A stretch of DNA of 64,000 nt. Origin: Macrocybe gigantea. Lineage: Eukaryota > Basidiomycota > Agaricomycetes > Agaricales > Callistosporiaceae. The notes beneath the pieces were generated by a model, which searched no databases, was not told the DNA's origin, and saw only the letters and a program-made list of their open reading frames with translations. The stretch covers positions 1,178,001-1,242,000 of the forward strand of contig SJRY01000050.1 of the NCBI GenBank assembly GCA_011319805.1, in the 5' to 3' direction. Numbering within the stretch: position 1 is the first letter of the stretch; the number at the start of each line of letters is the position of its first letter. The translations under genes and the position numbers were made by a program. Shown in pieces: positions 10,078 to 23,073 of this stretch.

Positions 10078-12000
10078 TCAGACGATGTCGCCGACGAGCA
10101 CCGCATCTCTAGGAAACATCAACCCTGCCTTACTGTCGACCTTGAATACCTTTTCTCCAGGCACTGTCTAAAGAGTAAGCACAAGATGCCTCGGACAGAA
10201 CCTGAGACGACACTCACGCAGAATATTGGTGAGCAGGAAGAAGCGAAGCGTGTGGAAGTCTAGTGTGAAAGTTGGCTTCGGCACGGCGTCCTCTACCCAC
10301 TTTGGAGCCACTATGTCGACAGAAAAAGTAAGCACCGCCGAACGGCCCCCTGCAAGTTGCACGCCTTAACTTTCTCCACTGTGGATCCTGGTAAAGAAGC
10401 TCAAAAAGTTGTCCCAGGCGGAACTCGACGATGTGTTCTTCGTCGGAGCATTCTAGTGGGTGCTGTTGACCTCCACAATTAACCTGAATTTTTCATCATC
10501 CACTGTGGGCAGATCGAACGTCTTGTCTAACGAGAAGTTGACTTGGTATGTTCCTTCGACGTGGTCGGATGCTTTTACATAGTAGTCTCCGATAAGTATT
10601 TCCGGGTTGCGCCTGAGATCTTTCCAGTGCTGACATTCGGTGAGACTCGATGATCGTTCAAGAAACTTGTAAATTCAGACTCACCCGCATGCCGCTCCAC
10701 TCATCATTAAACGTCCACGACCATGCGATATTGAGGGTCCCAGGTTTTTCTATGCCATGCTGAATCAAGACATTAGTGTTCTCATGATATGATATGTTCA
10801 AGAATACTCGCCGTTTGCGCGAGACTCAACGTAAATTGTTTCCCGCCCTGGTTCGGATCATAGTCTTTCTCAGGCACCTCCGAATAGTACAACGTGGGCT
10901 CTGTGGGGAGGTCTGGCAAGTCTGGCACAGTCTCCGACCTCTTCGTCTTTGCGCGATACAGAGGTTGGGGCCATTTGCCTGTGATGCTCATCCCTCCGTC
11001 TGGCGCTATCTTTTCATGCAAGTCAGAAAGTTTCATGCTCAAGAGCACTTTTTTAACGTATTTCTGCATGAAGTACGAGTTATTGATGATGATGGATGCC
11101 GTGTGGTTGAGAGGGATGGGAGCAAGGCCCACGCGGGTCCAAGTTGCCGTCCAGCACGATTGGATGTTTCGCGTGTCGCCTTCGGCCCTGTCGCTTCCGT
11201 GAGTCTGGATGAGAAGCGTCAGAGAGCTTTCGGGAGAGTTTCGCTCTGGAGAGTATGTAGTGAAAATGAATTTCGCAGGCACGAGGTCGAGGTCGTCTTC
11301 AGCGGGAACCTCGTTCGTGATGACTGCGAGTTTATAGTGCATGCCAGCTTTGCTGCCTTTGAGTTGGCTCTTGATCACAGTCGATAGCTTTGAATTCATC
11401 ATTGCGCTGGTGTCATCCTCCGGAACCTCGACGTCGACGTTGAGGTATGAAGAACTGGTCGGAAAGTCAAGGACAATGGTGATCTCTGTCTTCCTCGCCT
11501 TCGGGTGTGGCACATTAACTACTGGGTCTTTGATCATGGTCGATCCCTCCGCCGCGGTGAGTAACAGTCCATTTAAGGTGATCTTGTACTTGCCCGCTAA
11601 GAGTTTCATTCTCCCGCTTTCAATGCCGTTGTTGTCTTTCGTCCATACTTACGCCACCCATGACCCGCATCGTCAAATTGCAAGTTGGGTCTGCGGTGGC
11701 AGAAATAAATTGAATGAGAGGCGGGCCTGTGGGACCGCCATTAATATTTTGAGGTTTAGTCAGCTATTCTAACTCACCAAGCTGAATGTGATAGAACTGT
11801 CTGAACGTGCCGAGTCTATCCCTGTCCTCGAAAGAAACGTCGAAATACTGCAGCATGCCAGAACTTTGCCTTTCAAAGTTGTCAAGAAGCCTTTGGTTGA
11901 TCTTTTTGGAGTTGTAGGAGACCGCAACATCCCAGTTTTGCGTAACACTATCAGATTTTTTCAAGACCTCGACGAACTTGGATAACGATGCGGAGGACAT
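10078..12000 (-). pseudogene. P47/TULIP-like protein gene, copy 1, probably broken
   Basis: A paralogue of 61914-63848. The N-terminus (QNWDVAVSYNSKKINQRL) resembles the opening of the P47/OrfX group of TULIP-fold lipid-binding-type proteins, which in bacteria lie in some neurotoxin clusters. I base this on the WD-x-x-x-YN-x-x-x-IN pattern and overall length, so treat it as tentative. Aligned with copy 2, most exons are present: GMHYKLA, LTLLIQTHGSDRAEG, YFMQKYVKK, TGKWPQPLYR, YDPNQGGKQFTLSLAQT, and the end AGLMFPRDAVLVGDIV. A one-base frameshift occurs near 11650 and an in-frame TAG at 10453-10455, where copy 2 has coding sequence. The intron at 10760-10811 begins with GC rather than GT. Start taken at ATG 11998-12000; an upstream exon cannot be excluded. 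Confidence 0.5.
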
Positions 12001-13339
12001 TGTCTACGCTTCCATTGCATAATCAAGCCCAGCAAGTGATTTCGTGGCTATGTACTGCTCACCTTGAAGAGGCTGTATCTTGCAAGTGGAAGTGAATCAG
12101 CAGCGCGAAGAAAACCAGATATATCATCGCCTAGCCTGGAGTCAGAGACTTGTAAGTTAATTATATCAATGCATCAATGCAGGACCCTGGTAGGACTTGG
12201 GGACGTTAGAACAGAAGGTTTCAGGCACGACATCCACAAGTCGGCGAGTACCTATGGCCGACAGCGTCGATTGCGGAAACCGGTACCTTGAGATTCCCAA
12301 TTCTCTCTGACAAACAAAGAACTCAGTCGTTCAAGTTTCGTTTTACCGGTATGCGAAGAGGCAAAGGTGTAGGAGTCCAGAGTAAAAGTTATTCTTGCAA
12401 CCCTGCCTGTTCACATCGCAAATTCTTGAAGCAACGAGGACGTGCAGACATGCACATATCCCCAAGTCGTCCCATCGCCACTGTATGTGCAGTACACACT
12501 GACTTTCGCCACTGTCAACCTTAGAGGAGAATTTAGACATATCCAAGATGGATTTAGCGAGTAAGTAACGGCATGCTTTATGGTCGATTTCACTTGTTTC
12601 GGGAAGCATCAAGTAAGGGACACATCGCTCTGGCGAGCCTTTGACTGCCTCAAGCAATGCCATAATAGAAGAGAATGCCGGGAGTGTCTAGCATGAAATA
12701 CGATGGCCTCAAATTTGGAACAATGAGGTTGGACTTGGGGAGAAAGAGAGGTTTGAATTTTCTCACGGCCGACATCATGATGCTTGGTCGGGTGTAGAAA
12801 TTTCGTCCAACAACAGCTCCTTTCAGGCTTCAGGTTGAACGTTTCATCACGATTCAGGACTATACCTTGCTACTTATGCATCCCTTGATGTGTCGGTTTT
12901 GCTCATGGACACCCGTGACAGAAGGAATGGAAGCCTTGCCAGGTACGGTGCCTATAGCTTTGTGAACACCTGCCCTGCGGACCTTGTTTTTGAAAAACTT
13001 CTGTTCTTTCGCCTCCAAGAAAACATTCGTGCGCAATTCCGTCTTCCCCAATCTGGAGACGGTGACATTAGAAAAGTCGGCCGAGTCTCGTTGACATTGC
13101 ATTTGGATAACTTGTCCAGTGTTTCGACTTCTACCAGTGCTATTGGTCTCATCTCTTCCACACCGCTCCAGCATAGTCCTTCCAACAGCACATAAAGAGA
13201 TAATGTCCATGTATTCGTGTGAGTTTCCAGAGTATGAACTGTCATTCGCCCATGTTTTGAGTATCATAACATTGCAGTACAAAAAGTCAAAAAATCGTCG
13301 ACGAATCTCCCACATGACCAATCTTTTCGTAAATACCAG
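12001..13339. other. Intergenic region between divergent P47-like and large Gly-rich genes
   Basis: About 1.3 kb. Open frames of 60-160 codons exist on both strands, but none has recognisable motifs or consistent splice structure. It probably holds the promoters of the two divergent genes and perhaps unrecognised 5' exons of the large gene. I cannot place a TATA box with confidence. Confidence 0.35.
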
Positions 13340-16330
13340 CTCCCGACCCATCTACTTATCCTCTCCGTCGCCGAAAACGGTGTTGCCATCGGAAAGGATT
13401 CAGTCTATGGTACCAATTGGTCGACCAGCCCCGATGGCTTCCACATTTTCGCCGAACACACCAATCTTTTTGACTTATTCAAGGTGAAAATCTCATCTTC
13501 GTTGAGCATGGTGACCTTGTCGACGCGAACTATGCGTGTTTCCACTAGCTCTGAATGCAAGTCGTCTACGGTTGAGGTTTCTGGTGCAGTAGGGGAGGAC
13601 AACAACACAGGTGGTCAACCACTTCCTTCCTCCATCAATGGCAAACCTGGTGGGAAGCTGACGGTTTACGTCGAATCCTGTGATGCCAAGTCAACGAACG
13701 GTCTTTCCTTGCTTGCCCGAGGTGGCGATGGCGGCAATACAAGACAGGCAGCTGGTAAAGCTGGCAACGGCGGCGACGGAGGACAAGTGCAATTCCTGAC
13801 ATATTCATCGAAGATGGAAATCTACCAAAAGCTATGCCAGATCGCCTCAAACAAAACTTATAATGACGAGAGAACTGTACACACAAAACTTACAGCTGAC
13901 AGCCCACTTACGTCTGATCTGCGATCTGTTCTGGCCCTCTCAAAGGTGCTGGGTGATTGGCCCATGATTGCCTCCATAATGAAACCGATAGAGTTGATAC
14001 TTGAACGGTTGTCATCCCAAACTCTGCCGACTCAAAACCAAGCCCTAAACGTGGCACTGCACGTGTCCAGAAGACTAGAGACACAGGCCTCGACGAGGAG
14101 TCGAACATGAAGATGCATGCCTCTGCTGACGGAGGATGTGGGGGTTCACCAGAGCCTCCGATAGACGGTGGATCACGCGGCACGCATGGAAGCAGAGGTA
14201 AACCTGGGAACTCGGAATACATCCACAATCTCCTACAACCAGATCCAGATCTCATGCGCAAGCACACCGCTGTGTTTGTTCATCCTGAACAATGCCAGAT
14301 GCTCTTTGATCGGGCCATGACTTATTGGTATTTTGGATATCTCGACCCCGCTGTTGGATTACTCAAACGTCTTCTGCTCCGCTTCGCGTTCCTGCCTTTA
14401 CAGAAGACTGATCCGTTATACCTGGTGATTAAATCATCATACATACCTTTGCAATTACATGATATTGACCCCAATCCCACCAGGCCTACGAATCCCAGCA
14501 ATCAGCTCTCCGGTGTCCTAATAGCATTGCGAAGCTTGAACTATTGCAGAAGATGTCTATGACGAAGTTGTCAGCTCTTATTGCAGGTCAGACCGACTAC
14601 TACGGCTACAAGCCGAACTGGGCACCCAGAGTGTCCTACACAGAGCTTCAGAACTACATCTTGCCAGCACTGCAGGTTTCAGGCAGCTGGAGACGTCGTA
14701 TATGACCTACCACCGGGCACTCGAGAGTCAGCAGGACGTCAAGGAGACAGTCAATGCGACCAAAGCCAACATTGACAATTCTTTGGCCGATCTCGACGAG
14801 GAGATTCAGTCGCTCGTCCAAACGTGCAAAGAGCTTGACGTTAAGATCAGTTTATCTGGCCAAAAAGTCGAAGATCTTCATTTCGACTTTCAAAGGGCAT
14901 ACGACGCGTTTAAGGACCAGATCGAGAAGTCGCACTACATCGAGACAAAGGAGGTGATCAATGCCGTGTGCGACTTTATCACAGCGCCCTCCAAAATCGG
15001 AGCTGCCACTACCATGGTCAAGATGGGCTACGATTGGTATAATCTTGCGGAAACCAACAACACCGGGGCTCCTGTCACAAAAAATTTTCTGCTGGAAAGC
15101 CTCAAGCGTTCCACGGTCACTAGTCGAAAGGACTTCATCATCGATTTCAGCAAAGACCGGCTCTCCGGCGAATTTAATGTCGACGGGCGGGCAGATAAGT
15201 TCGTGTTGGAGAAAGAAAAGCTGGAACAACTGCTGGCGGATTTCACGACCACTCAATTTGCAAAGTTGGGCGACGAACTCGTAGAGAAATTTCAGAAGTT
15301 CATCGATGATCTGAGGGCCCGCAACGAAGACGTAGTCTTGTATAATAATACCCTGCAAGCGATACTGGATAGGTTGGGCAAAAAGAAAGAGCTGCAAAGG
15401 ATGAAAGAGACGGCAGAAAAGAAAGTGATCATCGACGACGGTGAGTGAATTCTTGGTATATACTGTGTTTCCCTATCGTCACTCATCTACCACCACCTAG
15501 ACTTGGAACAGATGACCAATTACATGCGAATCATTTATGATAATGCCCGGGCTCGTGTGATGAGGTGAGACCCTAGGCAATCGTAGCATCAACTTTTTAA
15601 AGCCTCTTCGTCAGATATATAACTCTAGGTCAAAAGGCGCTGACTTTCAAAATCCTCAAGAAGGAGGACCTGTTCAAGAGATCCGGACTGGATATCAATG
15701 GAGACATACCCCTTTCCATCACGGCGGATGTCCTCACCGTCGTTCATTCCAATCTCAATGACCTCCTTCTCCAAGCGACGGAAGAAAACAGCAATGCGCC
15801 CGCTGACTTCATTCGCAAGCGCCGACTCTTAACCCCGAAGGAACTAGAGTATTTCTCGAAGAGAAGATCATCAATTGCCGATTCCGCCAGTTTTTCCAAA
15901 TGCCTGACAAACGATCAGAATAGGGAGTTCGATGATAGCGCGAATATTCGCGTATATCGGGTTCAATTCGTACTAAAAGGCCTCCGGCGCACTGCCAATG
16001 CAAAACGTGCCATATTTCAAACAACGATTGAGCATGCCGGCCCCGAAACTATAGTCTCGCGTCGTGGGATTGCTAACAAGTTCGAACACGACAGTCTCAG
16101 CACGCGGTATTCTTACGTGTTGGGGCTGACGGGTCAAGGGAGATCGGGATGATGGAAAGCTCGTCAGCAAACCTTCGCAAGGGGATAAAGATTCCACCTT
16201 TGGGGCGCCGGGCCCATTCACGACGTGGACTGTAGATGCGAAGCGGTCGGACTGGAAGTTCTTGGACATCAGTTCGGTGACGGGGGCGTATTTAGAGTTT
16301 GAGGGCGCCAACTATGCATTCTTCCACTGA
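13340..16330 (+). pseudogene. Large Gly-rich / coiled-coil protein gene with several frameshifts
   Basis: I do not recognise the family. Coding signal starts after a likely acceptor at 13339 and ends at TGA 16328-16330. In order: a beta-type region (SVYGTNWSTSPDGFHIFAEH), a Gly/Asp-rich stretch (LLARGGDGG, KAGNGGDGG), a second Gly-rich stretch (ADGGCGGSPEPP), YYGYKPNWAPRVSYTELQNY, a long predicted helical coiled region (about 14700-15440), then a C-terminal part ending EFEGANYAFF. Two good introns are 15441-15500 and 15565-15614. Single-base frame changes without splice sites occur near 14090, 14525, 14670 and 16145, so this copy looks decayed or badly sequenced. The long helical segment with charged heptads could suit a membrane-acting protein, but that is speculation. 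Confidence 0.45.
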
Positions 16331-16617
16331 GCTCGCTATCGGCCCTCGTTACTCCTTGTACCGGACACGATCCAGTATCTTGTGCGGCTGTAATAATCTG
16401 ATCGTTCTTAATTTGACATATACCGTACACGGCAATGACCTGTGTGGCGGCTAGTACAATCGCGCTGACTCCGAGTGCAGCGTTTTTGAGATCTCCAAGG
16501 TCTCACAATCCCTCGGAGCGAAATGCATATACTGTATATTATTGCCAGCAGATAGAACAATGCACGAACAGATCTACAGGCGTGGGCCCGACCGAAGTCG
16601 TTGGCGATGATATTAGC

Positions 16618-18806
16618 CTACAGCTTGGTGTAATTTGGGCAGGTTCCAGGACCGGGAGTTGGGAATGTCCCGGTGATATTATGCAATCCCTTCGTTTTTA
16701 TAATTTGCCTGAACACTTCAAAAGCAATGATCGGTTGGTAGGAAGGCTGAAAAAGGTCGAAATAAATATCGGGCAACTCGACAGACTAAGCACTACGTAC
16801 TATTTCGTGACCTGCGTCGTAAATCACACTAGGGGCACCGTCAGCTTATCCTACAGAAGAACTACAGAGGAGCACTTCACTCACGCCCAAGAGAAATTAT
16901 CGAGACTCTTGACGTGGCCAATAGCCCTTTCATTCATCGTTAGGACCTTGGGCTGCAACCCGCTGAATTCGTCTTTGCCATACCAGTCCAGCGCATGGAC
17001 GTGGCATTCCCTCCAAGCCAGTTGCAGCTAGAGTAAGAAGGCATTAAAATCGAACGCAGATGCGAATAGGGCAAGACAAGTACTTACTTGATGTCGGCAT
17101 CACCAGCCTAACTCGAATCTATAAGTGGACTTTGTCGCGGTATATCGTACAACCCACCCAAATGAGTGTTTGAAGTTTCGAATTTACGAGGCTCTGCAGC
17201 TGCTTCAAAGTCGACCTAGCATCCTACGTAGGTCAATTCCTCTCCGTTACTGAAACTGAGCAAGAAAGTCTTACATCACCAGTGCCATTGAACATGGCCT
17301 CTACTGCATCTGAGGACATTACGAAGGGCACCTCCGCACCAATCGCTTCTCGTACAGAGTCCAAGTTGAGGTATTGATCGAAAAAATCTTGGGGACAATA
17401 TGGCGGGGTTCTTTGTCGAAGGTCATATTCGTAGCGACCTAGCTTCGAAGGTGCTTCGACATTCGCCATCTAACGTGATGAGGTCAACGCAGGCCTGCTA
17501 GGCATGAGTGCGAACTCACGCAATATGAGTCGGCTTCGTGGCAGACATGGTTGACGCTGGAGAATCCCGAGTGCATAGCACTCTTCGAGTTGGCTTTTGC
17601 ATCCACCCGGTCTGTAGTATGCTTCGGTCATCGCACGCAGGACTTCGGGTTCTTGCAAAGGACCATAACGAGGCGCATAGGCAACAAAGTCCAAGTAGGC
17701 CTTATTTGCAAGTAATGGGTCCATCCATCCGCTGGCAGTGCAGGTCAGCAATATCAGAAAACAAGATCAAACTTGAATACTTGTTGATTAACAAAGCATT
17801 AAATTGGACCTTTATACCGGACAACTTTCCCTCGTCAATTAATTCATTAATCTTGTTGAAATAAGCCACAAAAGAAGGACCATAACGACCGCCATAGCTC
17901 TCAGTTGCAATATAAGCCTAATAGCGAATTTAGATCCGATCAAACATAACACCGAGACGCAAAAACTCACTCTCGATTCTGAAAATGCTTGAATTCATCA
18001 CTTGCAAACAGAACTTGAAATGCCTCCCAAAGAAATGGGGCGGCGGAATCAGTGCTATTTGCGACCATGGTACCATGTGAGAATCCCACGCCGATGGGCT
18101 GATCTATGTAGATGACTGGGGAAGGAGGTTCACCGCTCAACCGTGCAAGACTGATAAGATGCAGAGTCTTACCGTTGCTAATATTGTTCCAGCTATTTGA
18201 GGCGACATTCTCAGTCTGAATTTCATTCAAGCTTTGTGGAATCGCTGACCTGTACTTGTTTATTACAGTCGTAGCATTGTCGGGATTGACGTAGCAGGGG
18301 CCATTTTCTGTGAGTCAACGATTAATTCTAGAAGATGTCATTCATGCAGCATGCACCTTGGAAAAGACCAATCATGGACGATGCCCCAGGGCCACCGTTC
18401 AACCTATGATATGATTACATAAATGATAATGACTGGTGCAGATTGGGTCCTTGTCGCACCAAAGCGTAAGAGGTGCAGTGTCAGGAGACGTTCGGGAGTC
18501 AAAGTACCAGAACCACTAGCAAATGTCCGTCATGTATTGAAAGGAACGGCGTAGCTACACCAGTCTGCTCACCATGGACATGTTTTGCCCTACTGTGATG
18601 TAACCGGATTTTTGATTCACTCCAGGGGTCGTCTCACATATGTTGCTATTAGCTTGTAACGGAGTTTTGCATTTACGATTGTTGGATTTATGGTGAATGG
18701 ACTTTGCTCGAGACGGTGAGCTGTGCCAATGATATAGTCGCATAGATACTACGAGAAGGAATATCATGATGAGCTTGAGGGGACAGCGGAAGGGGGATCC
18801 AATCAA
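16618..18806 (-). CDS. S10 family serine carboxypeptidase (CPY-like)
   Basis: Secreted or vacuolar serine carboxypeptidases remove C-terminal residues. Landmarks in order on the minus strand: NICETTPGVNQKSGYITVGQ, WFWYFDSRTSPDTAPLTLW, LNGGPGASSMIG (oxyanion region), VIYIDQPIGVGFSHG, TESYGGRYGP (catalytic Ser), GDADIN before an intron (catalytic Asp), ALDWYGKDEFSG, and AGHEI followed by an intron and PSYQPIIAFEVF (catalytic His). All three catalytic residues can be read. At least eight short introns are needed. Two places do not join in frame: just before NICETTPGV, and between LGGN and ALDWYGKDEF; the exon before TESYGG also has an awkward phase. The N-terminal signal peptide is therefore not resolved. 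Either a lightly damaged gene or one with sequencing indels. Confidence 0.75.
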
Positions 18807-20283
18807 CTTATAGTCGCGTGAAAGCAGAACGCCAAGACGAGATCAGATAAGTTGCCGTCATTTGTGTAGACCATGCGACCAGTTGAAGATATCGGGTTCC
18901 TATTCTGACGCGCCCTAAACTAAATTCTGATGGTCCGCACGTCAGAGTCTAGAGGGGAAGCAGACGAAAGAGCACACTAAAGATCCCCGGCAGTCGTCGT
19001 ACATTTCTTGCCCGGTGCGCAGGGACAAAGGCTTGTGGAGCCCCTTGCGAAGACCACCCATGATTCGATGGTGTAATAACGAGAGCATTTCGGAAGTCAT
19101 GATCGGGGCGATTTAATGATGCACGATGACTACTTTCCACTGACAATGGGAAGGTCCATTTTGGAACAACGGCCATTAAAAATTAGTTTAGATAGGAAAA
19201 AGAACCTGGGAGGCGAACTGACCGAGGCGACTCCGCTATTCTGGATGATACTGATCGAACAGTGGCTTCCTCTGTGAGCATGTATTTGCAAACACAAGTA
19301 ACTGAAGACGAGAAGCCGAGAAATGATGTTACGTTTTTTTTTTCGGCTCATGTAGAAGTCTCATTTCTTGGAGTACCTGTAGATAGAGCTCATCGTGAGG
19401 CGAAAATGTCGGCAAAAATGGGATGTAGGCTCACAGAAGTGGTCTCTGACACCGAAACCGATCCCGCAAACCCATGGGCAGATTGAGGGGCTGTCGCTTG
19501 TGCAGCCTTGCCCATCTTTGCAATCGAATTGCTTGATGCTGTAACAGTCTGCTCGGCACTACCGCGGCTGCCGATGACGCGGTGTAGAAGAGAGCTACAA
19601 AGATATTGCTTCCGACAAGCTCCTTCACTCTTCCGAGCATTCCAACTATACTTCGGGAGTGAGGCAGAGTAGTGTGAAGGTGAACCAAAACTGACGGTGT
19701 TCCATCAGGCGAGAATCATGTGTCGAATAGTCATTCAGCAAAAGCCTTTTGCCACGAAACTAAGAAGACATCGCTCAAGTAATTATTATCCTAGAACAAG
19801 GCAAGAGGATAACGCGTGCCGGGGACATGGAAGGCGGCGTTTGTTCTAGAAAAAGCTCCTGAGATTGAATAGGCGCCGGAGGAAAGGCAGGGAGTGGTAC
19901 GGTTACCTGTCCACTTGTTCGCGTTTCGTTGGCGTGGGACCTTCAGACACGGTGAAGAACGCGTTGTTCGTTCGTGTTGAACGTCAACGTTACCCTGCTT
20001 TGAATTCTAGGCTCTCAACTTCCAAAGGCATCGCTTCCAATCTTTCGTAGTCCCTTCTGCTCGTGTTCGGGGACTTATTTGGCATATGCAAATTTCCAGA
20101 AGCTTTTCGGATGCGTGACGCAGAGAATGCACACGATGAAAGATCCCCGTCCAAGACGCAATTGGATTTGCTGCGTCTCTTGTGGGCGACATGCCGCTCA
20201 ATGATGCACATCCGAAGAGAGGCAGAGAGGTATATAACCGGGCGATTCAGCTCTGCCAAGTAATTGCTGCAGCTCTAGGCTTA
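18807..20283. other. Intergenic stretch, nothing firmly identified
   Basis: About 1.5 kb between the carboxypeptidase 5' end and the dipeptidase start. A Ser/Thr/Ala-rich minus-strand string (around 19430-19560, containing TVTASSNSIAKMG) might be an exon of an unknown gene, but no start, splice pattern or domain supports it. The last 250 bases should contain the dipeptidase promoter. Confidence 0.3.
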
Positions 20284-22206
20284 ATGACTTCCTCCCTCGA
20301 GAAATTCCTTGCATACGTTGACGGCAGTGCCCATCGAGACGGCTTCAAACAGCGTCTCAGTGATGCTGTGGCTCGCAAGAGGTTCGTTGAACGCGACAAA
20401 ACGTTTCCCAAACCGATTTGATGGACTTTCTTGACAGTGTCAGCAGTGATCCATCCCTTCGTCCGGACGTCCAGGAGATGGGCAACTGGCTCGAAAGTCA
20501 ACTAAAGGCATATGGGGCGGATACAATGCAAGTTAACTTAAACAATATTGTTAAGGATCCTCCGACTCCTCCGCTTCCGAATTTGATCCTTGCGAGCATT
20601 GGAACCGACCCTGAGAAGAAGACCGTTCTTATCTATGGTCATTATGACGTTCAGCCTGTGAGAAGTGTACTCTGTCAGCGTCATCGTCGTCTGACGCGGG
20701 GGGAACTCCTATTAGGCCAAAGCAGGAGACCCTTGGGAGACCACAGACAAGGACCCTTTCAAATTGACCTTTAAAGACGATGGTCGCATGGTCGGACGAG
20801 GGTCTACAGACGACAAGGGTCCTATCATGGGCTGGATTAATGTTCTTGAAGCGCACTACAACGCCGGACTTACCTTGCCCGTCAATCTCCGATTCTGCTT
20901 CGAGGGAATGGAAGAAGTCGGCAGCCAGGGTCTAAATGAATTTCTAGCCACGGACGATGCAAAGAAGTATTTTGAAGGCGTCACTAGCGTCTGCATTGTG
21001 AGAATTTCGTTCCGTACCCTCTTTACAGATCCTGAATCCCATTGCTAGTCAGACAATTATTGGCTCACGACGCACACACCTGCCGTCACGTATGGCCTCC
21101 GAGGAATAATGTACTTCACAGCCACTCTCAGTGGACCAAAAAATGACCTTCATTCCGGCATATACGGAGGAATGGTTTACGAACCTCTTATAATCTTGAC
21201 GAGATTGCTTGCTTCTCTCACGGCCAACGATGGCACGATCCTAGTTCCAGGCGTCAATGAACATGTAAAACCCTTGACCTCGGCTGAGTTGTCAGTTTGC
21301 TTCATTGCCACAGGGATTCCGGCGCAAAGGTTGATATTCACCGCTTTGATTATAGAAAGCTCTATGAAGATCTTCAGTTCACAGTTGACGATCTGGAGCA
21401 ACTGAAAACTAAAGAGACTGGAGACATACTTGTAACCGAGAACAAGGTAAATTTGCTGATGAAGCGCATGCGTTATCCTTCGTTGTCATTGCACGGAATC
21501 GCTGGGGGAACCGAAGAGGAAGGAACCATCATTCCTCGCGAAGTCGTCGGCAAATTCAGCATTCGGTGCGTCGGACGAGCTTACTTGATTGTTTGAACCT
21601 TCACCGAAGGACATTCTCGGTTGATCGTGCAGTCTTGTGCCAGATCAAACCCCAGAAAACCTACATGGTCTCGTCGAAAGTTATTTGCAGAGTCAGTTTC
21701 AAGCTTTGCACACAAAGTGCAGCTTGACGGTCCAGGAGCTTTCTGGCTCTGCACCGCCATGGCTCGGCGACGTGGCCGGTCCTTCGTTCACAGCTGCCAA
21801 GCAGGCCATAGAGGTCAGCAATCTAATTTCGATCCCTGCTCTTCGTTTGGATGAGACGCTGATTCTCGTTTTGTAGGCTGTGTACGGGAAAATGCCGGAC
21901 TTTACGCGCGAAGGCGGCTCTATCGACGTCGCTCTGACATTTTCTGAAGTGCTCGGCGTAAAAGATGTTGTCTTGCTTCCTATGGGGAGGAGCGACGATG
22001 GCGCACAGTAAGGGTTTCTGTACCTTCTCTGCATTTCCACCATGCCATAATCCCACTTACAGCTCCGTAAACGAGAAGCTCGATGAAGAAAACTTCTTCG
22101 AAGGGGTAAGCATCATCTGACCGATCGTAACGACACTGGCTCTGACCGGCCGTTCTTTTAGACCAAGGTCATGGGTACTTTCCTCTATAAGCTGTCTGAG
22201 CTGTGA
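20284..22206 (+). CDS. DUG1: M20 metallodipeptidase, cytosolic non-specific dipeptidase (DUG1/CNDP2-like)
   Basis: Hydrolyses Cys-Gly and other dipeptides using two metal ions. In yeast it acts in glutathione breakdown. The gene reads completely from ATG 20284 to TGA 22204-22206 through eight introns: 20382-20437, 20658-20715, 20998-21048, 21288-21355, 21566-21632, 21814-21876, 22008-22062 and 22106-22161. Family motifs: [19 protein letters not shown] (metal His), [10 protein letters not shown] (metal Asp), [13 protein letters not shown] (catalytic and metal Glu pair), [19 protein letters not shown], and GRSDDGAHS near the C-terminus (metal His). Length and motif spacing fit the family. The gene is intact and lies in the centre between the inverted arms. 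I infer ordinary cytosolic expression; no regulatory site was recognised. Confidence 0.93.
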
Positions 22207-23073
22207 ACGATCGCATTGCGTAGACACTCGTATTGCAGCGAATGCTGACGAGATTCCTGTCGAGATGCTTCACTCATCATTCGAGGCCTCATTTTACTCC
22301 GCATCCAAAATCGTCCTTGCGAAGATAAGCCAGACGTAGTTTGCATCATCAGTGGGATACTCAGGTGCCCAGCACTGCCGAATAAAGTGCACTGAGACTA
22401 TGACGATCTGTGACGATTTCTGAACAAGGCAGATCGCTAAGCACGAATGCGCATTGAAATAGAGATATCCTAGTCAGCCAAAATCGAGAGCTTAGCGCAG
22501 ACGACGCTCTTGAATTAAAATGACTTGAAGAACAGCAATTGGCAACTGGTAAGCGCACACACCGAACGCACCTCTTAGCCTTAGGACATGTTCCATTTTG
22601 TCTGTCCTACAATCTCTTCATGATGTTTGACGGGAAGGATCCTAGGAGGCGATCGACATAGTGCGCCTTTCAACAAGTTGTTTAGAATAAAAGGTATGGC
22701 GGAAGGCAAAGTGAATTCTAACCGGTTTCAAAGCTAATGTGCAGGCGGAGATTCTGGGCATCCGGCATAGGACCTAAGCTTAAGGTTAACGTTAGAAGGC
22801 CCGCGAAGCAAAGCATGCAGGCTGTCCATGTGCGGGCAACGAACACACAATCTTCGGCAGTGTCTAGATGTGAAGGCGATAGAAGCCGCCAGATAACCAA
22901 CCCTGTTCATCGAATTGAAGCTGGCACACGCAGATGACCGACATGGATTGCAAAGGCAAACACGGCCAATAAATAAACAGTCCACAGTGAATACAAGTCC
23001 ATTATTGCCTCCTTTCAACGAGTCGATTCGGTCAACCCGGAAAAAAGATGACATGGCGAGCGATTGCGACCAC
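22207..23073. other. Intergenic between convergent dipeptidase and DnaJ genes
   Basis: About 0.87 kb separating two convergent genes, so it should hold both 3' untranslated regions and terminators. Short open frames occur on both strands but none is conserved within the window or carries a motif. Nothing else seen. Confidence 0.4.

Noticed and set aside
12860..13351. 163-codon minus-strand frame between the P47-like and large genes
   Set aside because: No motif, no start context, and it overlaps the likely promoter and first exon of the plus-strand gene.
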